Positions 53,781 through 64,000 of a stretch of 64,000 nt of DNA are shown here, piece by piece. Positions within the stretch are counted from its first letter, which is position 1. Every line of letters begins with the position of its first letter. The stretch is from assembly GCA_039621445.1 (NCBI GenBank), contig CP154954.1:66174891-66238890 (forward strand), read 5' to 3'. This DNA is from Euglena gracilis (lineage: Eukaryota > Euglenida > Euglenophyceae > Euglenales). The notes under the pieces were generated by a model. It saw nothing but the letters and a program-made list of their open reading frames with translations. It was not told the origin of the DNA and did not search any database. Position numbers and translations under genes: made by a program.

Positions 53781-54763
53781 TAATACACACACATATACAT
53801 ATATATATATATATATATATTATGTGTATATACATATACATATATATGTATGGCAGCTATAATCTACCTGCCCCCCCCCCCTGGACATACTACATGGCCC
53901 CCTCCCTGGCATCTTTTTCGTTAATGATGGAATAGGGTTAGGTGCGCGACTTAGGCTTAGGGTTAGGCCTAACTTGTACACCGAACACCCGTCTGTAAGT
54001 TAGGCCTAACCCTAACCCTAAGTCGCGCACCTAACCCTATTCCATCATTAACGCAAAAAAATTATTTTGACCCCCTGGATAATCTACATGGCCCCCCCGA
54101 GGGGGGGGGCAAATAAAGTGTAGCTGCCATATGTATATATATGTGTGCATATATGTATATGTTTGGCAAGACTAACTCACTGGCCCCCCCGGGGGGGAGG
54201 GCCCAGTAGTTTAACCTGGGGGCGAGGGTCCCACTTCTTTCACCAACTCCATATGTTGGTTTTTGCGCTGCGATTCGCACATATTTTGTTTAATTTAGGG
54301 GGTAGGATTCGGGTTAGAATCTGGAATAGGGTTAGGGCTGCGATTTAGGAAAAAACTTGGGCCGAAATCGGGTCGAAATTCACACACAAAATTGGACCTG
54401 AAATTCGGCCTAAATTCGTCCAAAATCCGGCCCAACGGCCGAATTTCCCCTAACCCTAACCCTTACCCGAACTCTAACCCTAACCCAAAACCTAACCCTA
54501 ACCCAAATCCTGAAAATAACCCCACAATGACCCCGCCGGTGAAAAAAGTTACCGGCAATAGATCGGTTTCCCCAGGGAAACCAAGGAGGGGTCCAAGTGG
54601 TTTTACCTGGGAGGCCGAAGTCCCCAGTAGGTACAACTACTGGGCCCTCCCCCCAGGGGGGGGGCAGTGAGTTAGTCTTGCCATATATATACATATATAC
54701 ATATATATATCCATATACATATACATATACATGGATATGTGTATATACATACACATATCCATA

Positions 54764-54799
<36 letters not shown>

Positions 54800-54890
54800 C
54801 ATATGTGTATGATTATGTACTAGACTAACTCACTGCCCCCCCCCGGGGGGGAGGGCCCAGTGGTTTAACCTGGTTCCTCGTGTTCCCTGC
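53781..54890. repeat. TA microsatellites and elements with internal TTAGGG-like hairpins
   Basis: AT runs at 53790-53850, 54125-54165 and 54680-54805 alternate with C/G-cored elements ending CAGTGAGTTAGTCTTGCCATAT (copies inverted at about 54165 and 54660). A near-perfect hairpin (53918-54055) and further CTAACCC tracts (54455-54510) lie inside. Confidence 0.6.
53918..54055. repeat. Long inverted repeat with TTAGGG-like arms
   Basis: GTTAATGATGGAATAGGGTT ... GCGCGACTTAGG on the left is mirrored by CCTAAGTCGCGC ... CCTATTCCATCATTAAC on the right. The short loop includes CTTGTACACCGAACACCCGT. A diverged relative sits at 61430-61545. Confidence 0.85.
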
Positions 54891-57340
54891 AACGGACGCC
54901 CGCCCTCATGCTCCCACCGCCGGACCGTAGCCATTGGCTGCCGCCCAGCCCGCACGCCGCCATCGTAGCGGCAGCCAGGGCGGGCCCCCCGGCTGGAATG
55001 CCCCGAGCTCCTTCCGTTCCTTTTCTCGAATTTGCTGCCCAACGTTTGGCCACCCCGAACTATCCTCGTCACCACTGCTGGCCGACCTGTCCTGTCCGAT
55101 GACAGTTTTCCGGGGGAGGGGGTAGGTTGGCCTGTGCCCACTGATGTGTCAGGTGACAACTTCCAGAGACGGTTGGGACCCCCCCCCCCTGCGCTGGCCG
55201 CCCCCCTGCCCTGCCGCCGCCTGGCCGCCTGGCCCCTGCCCTCCCCACCCCTCGCCCGCAGCCATAGCTTGCATTTTTTGGGATTTTCTTTTTAAAAATA
55301 CATGTTTATGTATGTGTTTGTATGCATATATATGCATATAGATGTGTGTATAGATATATATGTGTGTACATGCACATTGGTGTGTTTATCGATGTATGTG
55401 TCTGTACATGCATATAGATGTGTTCATAGATATGTGTGTGTATATGCACATAGACACACAGTGTGCGCAGATATGTGTGCATATGCATATGTATGTTGTT
55501 TCTTTTTTAAAGATTTTTTTCAAACGTCTTTTTTTTAAAAAAGGTGTGTTTTTCTCGTTCTTGACGAGCTTCCAGCCATGCCCGCAGCTCCGGGCGCCGC
55601 CCCTCCCCGGCCCCGCCGCACCGCTCCGCCTGCCCCCGCCGGGGTCCGCCGCCGCCCCGCTCGCCCTGGCCGTGCCGGCGAGCGCCCCTCCCCTGCTGTG
55701 GGCCGCGGGCAGGGAGGCGCCAACAGCAGGCAACTTACCAGGTGAGAACCTCCCCCCCCCCAGGGGGGTGGGTGGGTGGGTCTGGGCTGGTCGTACAGGC
55801 ACTGTCTGGGACTGTCATTGCAAGAAAATATCGGGTACTGTCAAGTACTGTCATCATTGTCTGGTGCCGGAGGGTGTTAGATAAACCCTAGCAAACCCCA
55901 TCCTTGAATCCGACCGGCCAGAAGCTCCTATTCGACTTTTTTTTTCCAGTTGACAACCCAACGCGTAAAACCAATTTTCTTGCTCAAATACCAGTTTTCA
56001 ACTGATTGTTATCCTTCCCTTCCCTGGGACGAAATCGATACCCCGATTTTTGGGAACATTCTTCATATTATTGTAAAATGACACTGGCGGTTTCTGGGTT
56101 GTCTGGGTTCATTTGTATCTGGTACCCTCATGGCAACTCCCTGCAGCTGATTGTTGTCAGTCTTGTTACTGCCCTTGGGACCGTTGGGATGCTTTGGAGC
56201 CACAGAGGGCGACGCTCGCAAAAAGAACCGTAAATGACATGATCATTTTTTTTCTTCAAAAAAATCCGAATCAATTTCATTTTCAAATAATTTTCTGCAG
56301 ATTTGTTTTTGGGTTAGTACTATTATTATATGCTCACCAACCACCCCTAAATACCGACCTCCCCCGGTTGGAGTTGCAAGTCATGGGGTGTGTGCGACCC
56401 CCCCCCCCCCCCTGGTCAGGGGTTGTAGGAACCCAGTCGGTGGCAAGGGGGGGTGACAGGTTCAAAAACACAAACACAGGCAAAACAAAAACCATGAGCG
56501 GATAACGGCACCAAAAAGGACAGACCACAGAGTGCACTCCAGCCCGGCGCTCTCCGCCCAACCCCCGCTCTCCCCCCGCCCCACCCTCCGGGACCGGCTG
56601 TACGCCATCGCCGCCCGGGGGCTGCGGCTCCTCCGCGACCTCGCCCCTGCATTCACTTTGCGCTGTTCAACAGTGAGGCTTGCGGAAATGGCGGTTTTTG
56701 GCCGGTCAATGGCCTGTTGGAAGCTGGCAGACAAAGAACTCCAAGGATTGTTGGCTGTTTTTGGCGGCTTGGGTGTATGATGTGTGTGATGGGTGCATGT
56801 GTGTTGGTGATTTGTGATTGTGTGATGTGCATTTGTCTGTTCAATTTGTTGTGTGTGTGTGCACGCGCACACATGTGTGCATGTTATGTGTGCTGATATG
56901 TGTGTGTCTGTGTGTGTGCTTGAGCGGGAGTTTGCGTGCCACCAAGTGAATGTATGACGTGGATCCCCTGCAGCCAAAGCCGCGGACCATCCTCGCTACG
57001 ATGCAGGGGGTGCAGAGCCTGAGGGCCCTCTCAGAGGGTTCCTTGTGGCCCACGCAGACACAGCAGAGGAGGACAGTTCCACCGCAGAAGGCGGGAAAGG
57101 TGGAAAGGTGGGGCTGCCCCACCCACTTCCCCACGCCGCATTGCAGTTTTCAGGCAGGCAGAGGTCGGTGTCAATTTGCACCATCGGATACCATTATTAT
57201 ATATTAGGTTCCACCAGACCAAGGTGGAGGAGGCAGAGTGGAGGACGTCTCACCCACCCACTCCCTCCTGGGAGATTTGTGTGTTTGCAAACCGGTCCAG
57301 GTCCCCCCCCCCGGGTACCCAGTTCTGGCCAACTGTTCGG
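54891..57340. other. Region between aminopeptidase and cytidylyltransferase genes, part 2
   Basis: GC-rich open stretches at 54894-55010, 55573-55740 (ending at a conventional-looking TTACCAG|GTGAG) and 56535-56655 (frame includes LYAIAARGLRLLRDLA) may be presequence exons. Microsatellites: ATGTGT 55295-55490, TG 56770-56925. No product is recognisable. Confidence 0.3.
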
Positions 57341-57446
57341 TGATTGTGCCTCGGAGGTGAGGCGCACCCTGGGTGGCCGCGCTATCTCCTCACTCTCCTG
57401 TGTGGCCCAAGGGGCCCTCTGGACCCAACTCGATGTCGGCGCTGCT
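57341..57446 (+). CDS. Cytidylyltransferase exon i (presequence or linker)
   Basis: DCASEVRRTLGGRAISSLSC then VAQGALWTQLDVGAA. It joins in phase to the next exon through GCC-CAGGG...CCCTG-ACGGC. Not conserved; possible transit-region exon. Confidence 0.45.
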
Positions 57447-60400
57447 GCCCAGGGCCGATCGGACAATTGTCGTGTGTGGCCGCAATCCCCGACCATCGGC
57501 CGTGCCCCCTGACGGCACAGCGGACCCGGACGTCGAGGGGCCCGCGGACGGCGATGTGCCGCCGGACCCCCCGAAGCGGAAGTTGCCGAAGTACCTGCGG
57601 GTCACCACCGCGTTGTGCCTCGGCGCGGTGTGGGCCGAGGTCCTGTTGAGGTCCCCTTCTCTCCCCCAGGAGTCGCTGTCAGGGAGGAATTCCGAGGGTG
57701 CAGGGGAAGGGTTGTCCCTCGCCCTGGGGTTGCTGCCTTGACAGGCGCTTGAGCACCCAAATCCGCCCCTCCTGGTTTTCGGCGTGTTTTGAAGTTTTCT
57801 TTCAAGCACTCAGGCACAGAAGACAAAGACTAACAACCACCTCCCCCACCCCGAAAACCTTTTGGCCAACCCCCCTCCCTCCCCCCAGGCCCCCCAGTGG
57901 GTCCTAAACAGCCTCTTCCCCAAGTGGTTGGGGTGACTCTGGGCAGTGGACAACAGGAGGGCGGTGGGGATCGTTGCGGCGGTGTCGGGGGGCTTCTGCC
58001 TGTCCACCATGCTGTCCCTGACGGCGCTGGTGGCGATCCGTGAGTACTTCGCGATGGTCCGCGTGAAGGGCAAACCCAGGCCGGCCGCCACGGCGGGCGG
58101 ATATGGGGACAATGCACCATCTTGTCGCATACCCGGGCTGTGTGGGGAAAGGAATTGTGGACCCTCCTCCACCCCATCTCATTCAGTATGGTGGGACATG
58201 GTATGGGACCACTGGCGGGGAGGGGTCTAGCAGATTCCGGCTCTCCAGCCCACACCAGAAAAGTGAAATCGCCGGGGCATTTTCTGGGCCTAACTGCCAC
58301 ACTCTCAGTTGCAGCATGGGATGATTTTGTTTTCAACCATTTTCGTAGTCAAGCAGTGTGCAAAAAACGGTTAAACTGTAGCACGCATATGCACGAATTT
58401 TTTGGTAGCACGAATAAGGATCATGGTCGTCAGCACGAATTGGAATCCCTGTATGAACTTCCTGGGGGAGGGATGGCCCTGACGGCGTTTCTCGTGGCAG
58501 GTGGGCGGTGACCTGCACCCGATCGGGGCGACCCGCATCACCACCGCGTGCTGTGTGCTGTTCCCACTCGTGGCGCAGCTGGCCCCCTACCGGATGAGCC
58601 TCACCCTGGGCCATGCACCCTGCCTGGTGCTGTTCGCCGCCGTTCTGGTGCGATCACCTTCTGGGGACTCATCAACATCGACGAGCATCGTCAAAGGTTT
58701 TATCTCCATTTCAAATCACGGCAAGAATGGACGTCGGGTACGCTGTCATCAATCCAGAGTTTTGGACTCCAGACCAGGCTGTATTTTAAGTCGGGTGCCA
58801 ACCCCACGCGGGGGGGATGCTAGGGGCAGGCACCCTATAGCACCCCATCCATTTTTTGTGGGTGTGGCTGCCCACAGCATGCACCCCCTTCCGACCCCGG
58901 CGCCTTTGGCCAGAAAAGGTCATTTTCAATGAAAATTTTCTGGGTCCCCCCATACCATTGCTTTCACCTGTCCTACCCCACCTCGCCGGGGGGGGGGGTG
59001 ACTGACTGGTTTTTCAGAGTGACTGACTGGTTTTTTTTTTTAGAGTGACTGACTGCTTTTTTTGGCCAAGAGCCCCCTCCCCCCGGGGGTGGGGTAGGCC
59101 CGAAAATGAAAAGTGACTGGCCTGGCACCGAAGACGCCGGAAATTTTTTGGATGTTTTGAGACTTTTTGGCAAATTTTCATTGCCTCCTGAAGAGTGGCC
59201 GATCCCCCCGGGGGGGGGGTAAAACGACTGACTGGTTTTTTTCGGAAAAAGTGACTGACTGGTTTTTTCGGAGTGGAAAGTGACCTCCCCCCTCCCCCCC
59301 CTGGGGGGTCGCTAAGCAATGATATGGTCCCCCCGGGACCCCCCCTGGGGGGTGTGCCTGCTAGGGGCAGGCACCCAAGGGCACCCACCCCTCCTCCCCC
59401 CGGTCGGTAAAAAAAAAAGCCCAGACAGACAGACAGATGCAGACCCCCCCCCAAGGTTGTTCGTTCAGGAAGCTGTCACCCAGGCTGAATCGTCGGTGTG
59501 TGTGGTGGGCAAGGAACCCCATGGGCGACAACTTTTCACCCATGGGTCCCTTGCCCACTGCACTCATCGCTTACCCAATATCTCATATGTGTGCATCACA
59601 AATCGTAATATACATAATATGTAAAGAAATGCACATCAAATAAATATAAAGAAATATACATCAAATATATATACCTACCCCCCCCCCCCCGGGAAACTGT
59701 CATGCCCGAGAACCTGTCAGGGTCCCGCCCGGGAAATTGCCAGGGTCCCCGGCACCGGCCAACCTTGCTGGAAGTTGTCAGTGTCCCCGGTACCGGCCAA
59801 CCTGTCAGGGTCATTTTTCATTGATTTTCCCTTGAAATGCCCCACCTGGGAAACTGTCAGGGTCCTGCCCGGGAAACTGTCAGAGTCCCTAGTACCAGCC
59901 AACCTGTCATGATAGGAAGTTGTCAATCTGTCAGGTGACAGTTTCCGGGGGGTGGGGGGTATGTATATGTACATATAAAGTAGAAGTATGAAATATGTTT
60001 ATACTATAAAATAAAAAAATACAGCAATGCGCCTGAAAGAGAGCAGGCAGGGTGCGTGGCCTGGGTCTATGCTCCCCGTGGCCGCCATGACCATTTGCAT
60101 CCAGGCAGTGAGGCTAACCTTGGTCGGTTAATTCTGGAACCCCCATAACTGTTCTCTTGGTGCGGCGCATGTGGGATACACCAGGCTACAATAACATCCC
60201 ACAATTCCACCCCCCACGCCCCCACGGGTTGGGTGGTGTGAGGAGGATTGGGGTCAAGCTTCTTTTTAACTTGGATGACCTCTGGGGCGGGAGGGGGTGG
60301 GTGGGTGGGTGGGTGGGTTGGTTGGTCTGCCCCCCCCCCCCCGAGGTTTGTCCCCCACCTCCCCGGGGTCCTGTGATGGGCTGGATGGCCCCCCCCTGGG

Positions 60401-63372
60401 GGTCTTAGATCGAAGCCTGGTCTCCCTACCAGGCTTGTGCTTAGTTGGGTGCCCACCTCACGGGGGGGGGGGTGGGTCAGGCACCCCATAAAACCCGATC
60501 CGACCCCCCACACCAGGGGGGGGGGTCGGGGTTTTGGGGGTGCCTGCCCATAGCAGGCACCCCCCTCTGACCCCGGCGCCTTTGGCACCAGGGGCCCAGA
60601 AAAGGCCATTTTCAATGAAAATTTTCTGGGCCCCCCCACCCCCCCGGACCACTACCCCCCCGGGGGGGTTGTGCCTTCTAGGGGCAGGCACCCTATAGCA
60701 CCCCCCCCCCCGGTCGGTAAGCACAAGCATGCTCCCTACGTCTCTTAGCCATGGCGACCTTTGCCTGCGGCCGTGTACCTCGTGCTGCAGAGCTCGTGGG
60801 TGACCCACAGCATGTATGCCTTCTCCACCGCCATCTTTGGGCTGTTCTACCTCGCGTACCTCCCCTCCTTCTGGATCCGCATCCGCGGCCTGCAGTTTCC
60901 TGCTCAGTCCCCCTCCGGTGCCCTCTCATTAGGAAGGTGTTTTGTGATGTGGAGGTCTTGGTCTGCGATGCACAAATGCCAAAAAAGAATCCTGGCACAC
61001 TTGGTAGTAGTGGGTGCATGGCAATTAATTTTTAAGATTCCCAGAATGGAATGCGGCGGCAACGTTCCGTTGTTTCGTGCCATTGACAGCCTTCTGTGTT
61101 GCACTTTTTTGTCACATGATCAGCCACACAACAACTGCCAGGGAGGGGGGCATTGCTGGTCGAGAATGACGTATATGGTAACAAATCTGCATGAATAATA
61201 TCATATAATATGTTCATATATATTTATAGAGTATACATATGTGGCAGCAAGATTTTCCTTGACCCCCCGAGGGGGGGGGGCGAGTGAAACCTCCACGTGC
61301 ACAGACAAAAAAGGGCCAGAGCCCAAAAACAGCGCCAGGCTAGAAGAAGGGATAAAGGCACCAAACAAACAGCCACAGTGCACACAGGGGGGGGGGGCAT
61401 TTTTTTTTGTGTGTTTTTCATGTAGTTGGGTTAGGGTTAGGAGTTTGGCCAAGTTTAGGACCACCTTGTACACCTAACACCCGTCTGTAATTTAGGCTAA
61501 AGTTAGGTCAAACTCCTAACCCTAACCTTATTCCATCCATAACCCAAAAAATTTGCGGACCCCTGGATATTTTTCTCCCCCCCCCAATCTTCCTGCCTAT
61601 GTATATATGTATGTGTGAATGTATGTGTGTATTAATATCAAACATCGTACAAATCTGCCATTTCTTACAAATCCTTGATTTGTTTCCCGGAGGTTGGCTA
61701 GGGCCAGCGGCCTACCGTTCCAAAACTTATGGCCAACTTGGCTGGGGGGCCCCCCCAGGGTGCTGCCCGCCGGAGGTGACATTCTCTTCATTCCAGTTGA
61801 TCTCTGCCAAATGGCTGGTGCCGTGAAAACCAATGCTGCGTCTCTTGGACAGGAGTGTAATTCCAGTCATTTCACTCTGTACTTGTGTCCAAACACAGGC
61901 TTGAATTTTTTTATGAGCCCCCCTCCCCTATTTTACGGGTGGGATGTCACAGGACGGCCGGCCGCGGCCGGCCGTCAACCAACCAAAATAGGATTTTGGT
62001 TGGGCCACAGCCGGCCGCGGCCCAACCACGGCAGAATTTGGCTGTCAAAATTTTAATTTGGCGGCCCCAACCAAACTGCAAAACGTGATCGCAAAAAAAA
62101 TTTTATGACATTTTTTTTTGGCGGAGTAGGGTTTGGGTTAAGATTCTCGCACAAACAGTTGAACCCTTCCCGCTCAACGTTGTTAAATTGGCTTCTGCAG
62201 GGTACTCAGCGAACCCAAAGAGCCACCAACCAGGGTTAAGAACACGGGTGCACCCGAGCGAGGTGCCGAAGGCGCCGAGCGAGGGTCCCCCCATGTGCAT
62301 TAACCTTGGGCGGCTCTTTGGGGTAGCTGGTACCTTGTAGGGGCCAATTTATCCCGCTATTGTGCAGTTCTGCTTTGGTCGCTGGATCTGTTGGGGTTGG
62401 GTGGCCGCGGACGGCTGCGGCCCAACCAGTCCCAATTTTTGGATCTCAAAATACGAAGTGGTTGGGCCGCGGCCCAACCTCCTGTGAATGACCACCCGAT
62501 TTTTACCCCCCCCCCCCCTCTATGTCCAACGACCACCCCCTGGTCGGAGGACACCTTTCTGGAAGTTTGGCGAAATTTTCGGTCCGGGCGCAAAGTGCCA
62601 GTCCGAAAATTTTTGTGCCCCTCCCCCCTGGTCAGAGGACAGATAGTACCGATTGTTGGACATTGGGGGGGGGAAATCTTCTGCGACATCTGCACGCCCA
62701 AGAAACTGATTTTGTGAATTGCCATCAGGGGTTTTTTCAGTCGTGGACTTCGGGGGAGGGGAGGGGAGGGGTAGGGTGGGTGGGGTCCCCCTGAAGGAGG
62801 GGGGGTGGGAAGGGGGGGGTCCCCCCTGGAGGGGGTGGGATATACTTTTTGAAAAAGGTGCTATTTTTGGCATTTCACGATTTTTTGGCCATTTTGGGGT
62901 AAATTGAGTGGTTCCCCCTGGCCCCCCCCCGAGGGGGTGGGTGGGGGGACCCCCCGGGGTTTAAAAAAAAACCCTGATTGCCATATAGTGGTTGGGGGGC
63001 AACCTCTTGCTGTACAGCCATGACCATCTGCATGACCATCCATGTAGTTGTACCTTGGACTGTATGGGCTTGTTTTTATGATGTCCGGATATCCTCAAGT
63101 GGGCACTTCACCCAGGACTATTTTGGGTCGAAAGTTTGTCATTGTTCGTTGCCACTTCGTGGCAGCGAATGTGCTGATAGAAGCCTTTGAAATGCTTTGA
63201 AATGTAACGCCCCCCTCTTATGTCAAGGTCGACCTCCCCCCACCCAGGCGTTGAAGAGGGTCACAGTGCCCTGGCCTGGAGTCAGCTTACCATGGGCCTG
63301 GTGGTGTTTGTCGGTACTGTGCTGTGCATCATTGCGGCGGACTCGATGGCATACGTGGTAGGGAAAGCCTTC
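57341..63372 (+). CDS. Phosphatidate cytidylyltransferase (CDP-diacylglycerol synthase), plastid/cyanobacterial type, 3' partial
   Basis: Integral membrane enzyme making CDP-diacylglycerol from phosphatidate and CTP, the precursor of phosphatidylglycerol. Six exons join in frame. They read KYLRVTTALCLGAVWAEVLL; SLTALVAIREYFAMVRVKGK; a hydrophobic pair ending LGHAPCLVLFAA; YAFSTAIFGLFYLAYLPSFW then IRIR; and LCIIAADSMAYVVGKAF. REYF-x-x-VR-x-KG, the FGLFY-x-x-YLPSFW segment and the A-A-D-S-x-A-Y-x-x-G-K-A-F loop match plant plastid and cyanobacterial CDS rather than eukaryotic ER CDS. The final S-x-K-K-x-x-E and K-D signature lies beyond the window. Upstream acidic/Pro-rich sequence (GTADPDVEGPADGDVPPDPP) is not conserved, as in a transit region. 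Introns are nonconventional, and two boundaries are weakly supported. Confidence 0.8.
57517..57646 (+). CDS. Cytidylyltransferase exon ii (first membrane segment)
   Basis: TADPDVEGPADGDVPPDPPK, then LPKYLRVTTALCLGAVWAEV and LL. Left boundary CCCTG-ACGGC; right boundary uncertain by several bases. Confidence 0.7.
57647..57946. other. Cytidylyltransferase intron ii
   Basis: 300 nt, ending ACTCTG-GGCAG. C-rich patches only. Confidence 0.45.
57947..58073 (+). CDS. Cytidylyltransferase exon iii (REYF motif)
   Basis: DNRRAVGIVAAVSGGFCLST, then MLSLTALVAIREYFAMVRVK and G plus AA. Right boundary ACC-CAGGCC. Confidence 0.85.
58074..58520. other. Cytidylyltransferase intron iii
   Basis: ACC-CAGG...CCTG-CACCC; extended similarity of the ends (CCGCCAC / GTGGGCGG). 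No element recognised. Confidence 0.5.
58521..58641 (+). CDS. Cytidylyltransferase exon iv
   Basis: IGATRITTACCVLFPLVAQL, then APYRMSLTLGHAPCLVLFAA. Two membrane segments; exactly in phase with both neighbours. Confidence 0.8.
58642..60772. repeat. Cytidylyltransferase intron iv with nested elements
   Basis: A family A head (CAGGCTGTATTTTAAGTCGG) at 58778, family B GTGACTGACTGG repeats at 58995-59290, a family A tail at 59340-59420, a family F inverted element at 59670-59960, a CAAGCTTCTTTTTAA...GATCGAAGCCTG family C-like copy at 60253-60420, then intact A6. These look like insertions nested in one another. Confidence 0.6.
60422..60739 (+). mobile_element. Family A element, copy A6, perfect 8-bp duplication
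   Basis: The element spans 60430-60731 (CAGGCTTGTGCTTAGTTGGG ... GGTCGGTAAGCACAAGCATG), flanked by CTCCCTAC at 60422-60429 and 60732-60739. It sits only about 40 bp before exon v. Confidence 0.9.
60773..60890 (+). CDS. Cytidylyltransferase exon v (FGLFY...YLPSFW)
   Basis: VYLVLQSSWVTHSMYAFSTA, then IFGLFYLAYLPSFWIRIRG. The most diagnostic segment for the plastid/cyanobacterial type. Left boundary GCCTG-CGGCC. Confidence 0.88.
61948..62490. repeat. Palindromic element with GGCCGCGGCC cores
   Basis: ACGGCCGGCCGCGGCCGGCC near 61950, GGTTGGGCCACAGCCGGCC near 61998 and GGTTGGGCCGCGGCCCAACC near 62461 are self-complementary and mirror one another across about 500 bp. Confidence 0.6.
62718..62984 (+). 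mobile_element. Family D inverted-repeat element, perfect 8-bp duplication
   Basis: The element spans 62726-62976 (CAGGGGTTTTTTCAG ... TTTAAAAAAAAACCCTG), flanked by ATTGCCAT at 62718-62725 and 62977-62984. Confidence 0.9.
63284..63372 (+). CDS. Cytidylyltransferase exon vi (ADSMAY...GKAF loop)
   Basis: LTMGLVVFVGTVLCIIAADS then MAYVVGKAF. The A-A-D-S-x-A-Y motif belongs to the cytidylyltransferase active region. Left boundary GGCCTG-GAGTC. The right boundary is somewhere between 63368 and 63372. Confidence 0.85.
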
Positions 63373-64000
63373 AGGCAGAGCCGCTACGCTTACATGCGCC
63401 TACCCCCCCTCCTTCGGGGCAAATTCCCCTCCCACTGGGGGGGGGGGGTGGGGGCGAAGACCTGGGAATGGGTTTCGGTGCAAATCGAATTGGGGGTACC
63501 TTCAGATGGCCCGATTTTTGGTGGGGGGGAGTCCTGTGCTGGGCTGGCTGGGTGGGGGGTGGTCTGATTGGGTGGGGGGAACCCCCCCCATCCAGCCCCC
63601 ACGGGGGGGGGTTACCATAGGAGGAGGTTCGAGCTCGAGCCTCCTCGACCGTTTTATTTTAGCCCCCCTCCCCTCAAGGGGGGCTTGGATGACATTCGAG
63701 GAGGCTCTCGAGCCTCCTCAACTCTCATTCATGCACGTTCGAGGAGGCTCCAGACACAAAGCACATGCGACAAAAAGGGTTTTTGGTATATTGTATTTTG
63801 GGGCCCTCCGAACAGTTGTGTACAAAGGGGCAACAAAATGGAATTGAACTTAGTTGAAAGTATATGTTTCTTGCTTTCAGTTTGGGAGGGGATTGCCCAT
63901 AGTTATTGAGACCTGGGGGTCAGTACCCCCCCCCCCCCCAACTACCAAGCCCTGCCCCCCCATCCAGCGTCTCCAACCATATAAAGCAATCTCTCCCCCA
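63373..64000. other. Right edge: intron of the cytidylyltransferase gene
   Basis: G/C homopolymers, then palindromes AGGAGGTTCGAGCTCGAGCC and AGGAGGCTCTCGAGCCTCCT at 63620-63720. AAGACCTGGGAA at 63457-63468 would read K-T-W-E, as expected after exon vi, but no boundaries support it. Confidence 0.35.

Larger units (their letters stand above)
60891..63283. repeat. Cytidylyltransferase intron v
   Basis: Contains a TTAGGG-type hairpin relative (61430-61545), a palindrome-rich region with GGCCGCGGCC (61950-62480), a family E pair (62518-62670) and a family D element (62718-62984). Confidence 0.55.

Noticed and set aside
61430-61545. TTAGGG-like sequence as a chromosome end
   Set aside because: The repeats are short, inverted and internal, with coding exons on both sides.
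63457-63468. K-T-W-E reading as the next cytidylyltransferase exon
   Set aside because: Only four residues match, the following residues do not fit the family, and neither CAG/CTG nor GT-AG boundaries are present.

Overview
This window reads as nuclear DNA of a photosynthetic euglenid (Euglena-like). The basis is splice-site structure and gene content; no species marker is visible. Every gene I can support is on the + strand and is broken into short, GC-rich exons, separated by long introns full of transposable elements and satellites. Most introns lack GT-AG. Placing the exons of a well-conserved peptidase in frame shows a repeated rule: exon | NNN-CAG...CTG-NNNNN | exon, with the intron ends able to base-pair. 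That is the layout I know for euglenid nonconventional introns. Two GT-AG introns also occur (first gene), and euglenids are known to mix both kinds. A plastid-type phosphatidate cytidylyltransferase fits a phototroph.

Layout. (1) <1-4472: C-terminal half of an SLC18B1-like major facilitator transporter; its 5' part lies outside the window. (2) 6019-9091: TRAF-type RING finger plus the start of a TRAF-type zinc finger. (3) 10482-13890: tandem BRCT region resembling SLF1 (the SMC5/6 localisation factor); it may be the same gene as (2). (4) 17934-49810: a complete M1 (puromycin-sensitive type) aminopeptidase of about 870 residues in 26 exons spread over 31.9 kb. (5) 57341 to beyond the right edge: plastid-type phosphatidate cytidylyltransferase, 3' partial. 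Scattered GC-rich open stretches at 51.7-56.7 kb may be its presequence exons.

The rest is repeats: several families of short inverted-repeat elements (about 210-310 bp, termini CAGG...CCTG) bounded by 8-bp target duplications, TA-flanked elements, TTAGGG-like hairpins, a roughly 205-bp satellite, a roughly 19-bp minisatellite and long microsatellites.

The central result joins genes and repeats. The inverted-repeat elements begin CAG, end CTG and make 8-bp duplications. The nonconventional splice rule removes 3 nt before CAG and 5 nt after CTG, and 3+5=8. Such an element inserted in an exon is therefore already a precisely removable intron. One intron (13158-13379, BRCT gene) is still a recognisable element between near-perfect 8-bp duplications, with the reading frame restored exactly.
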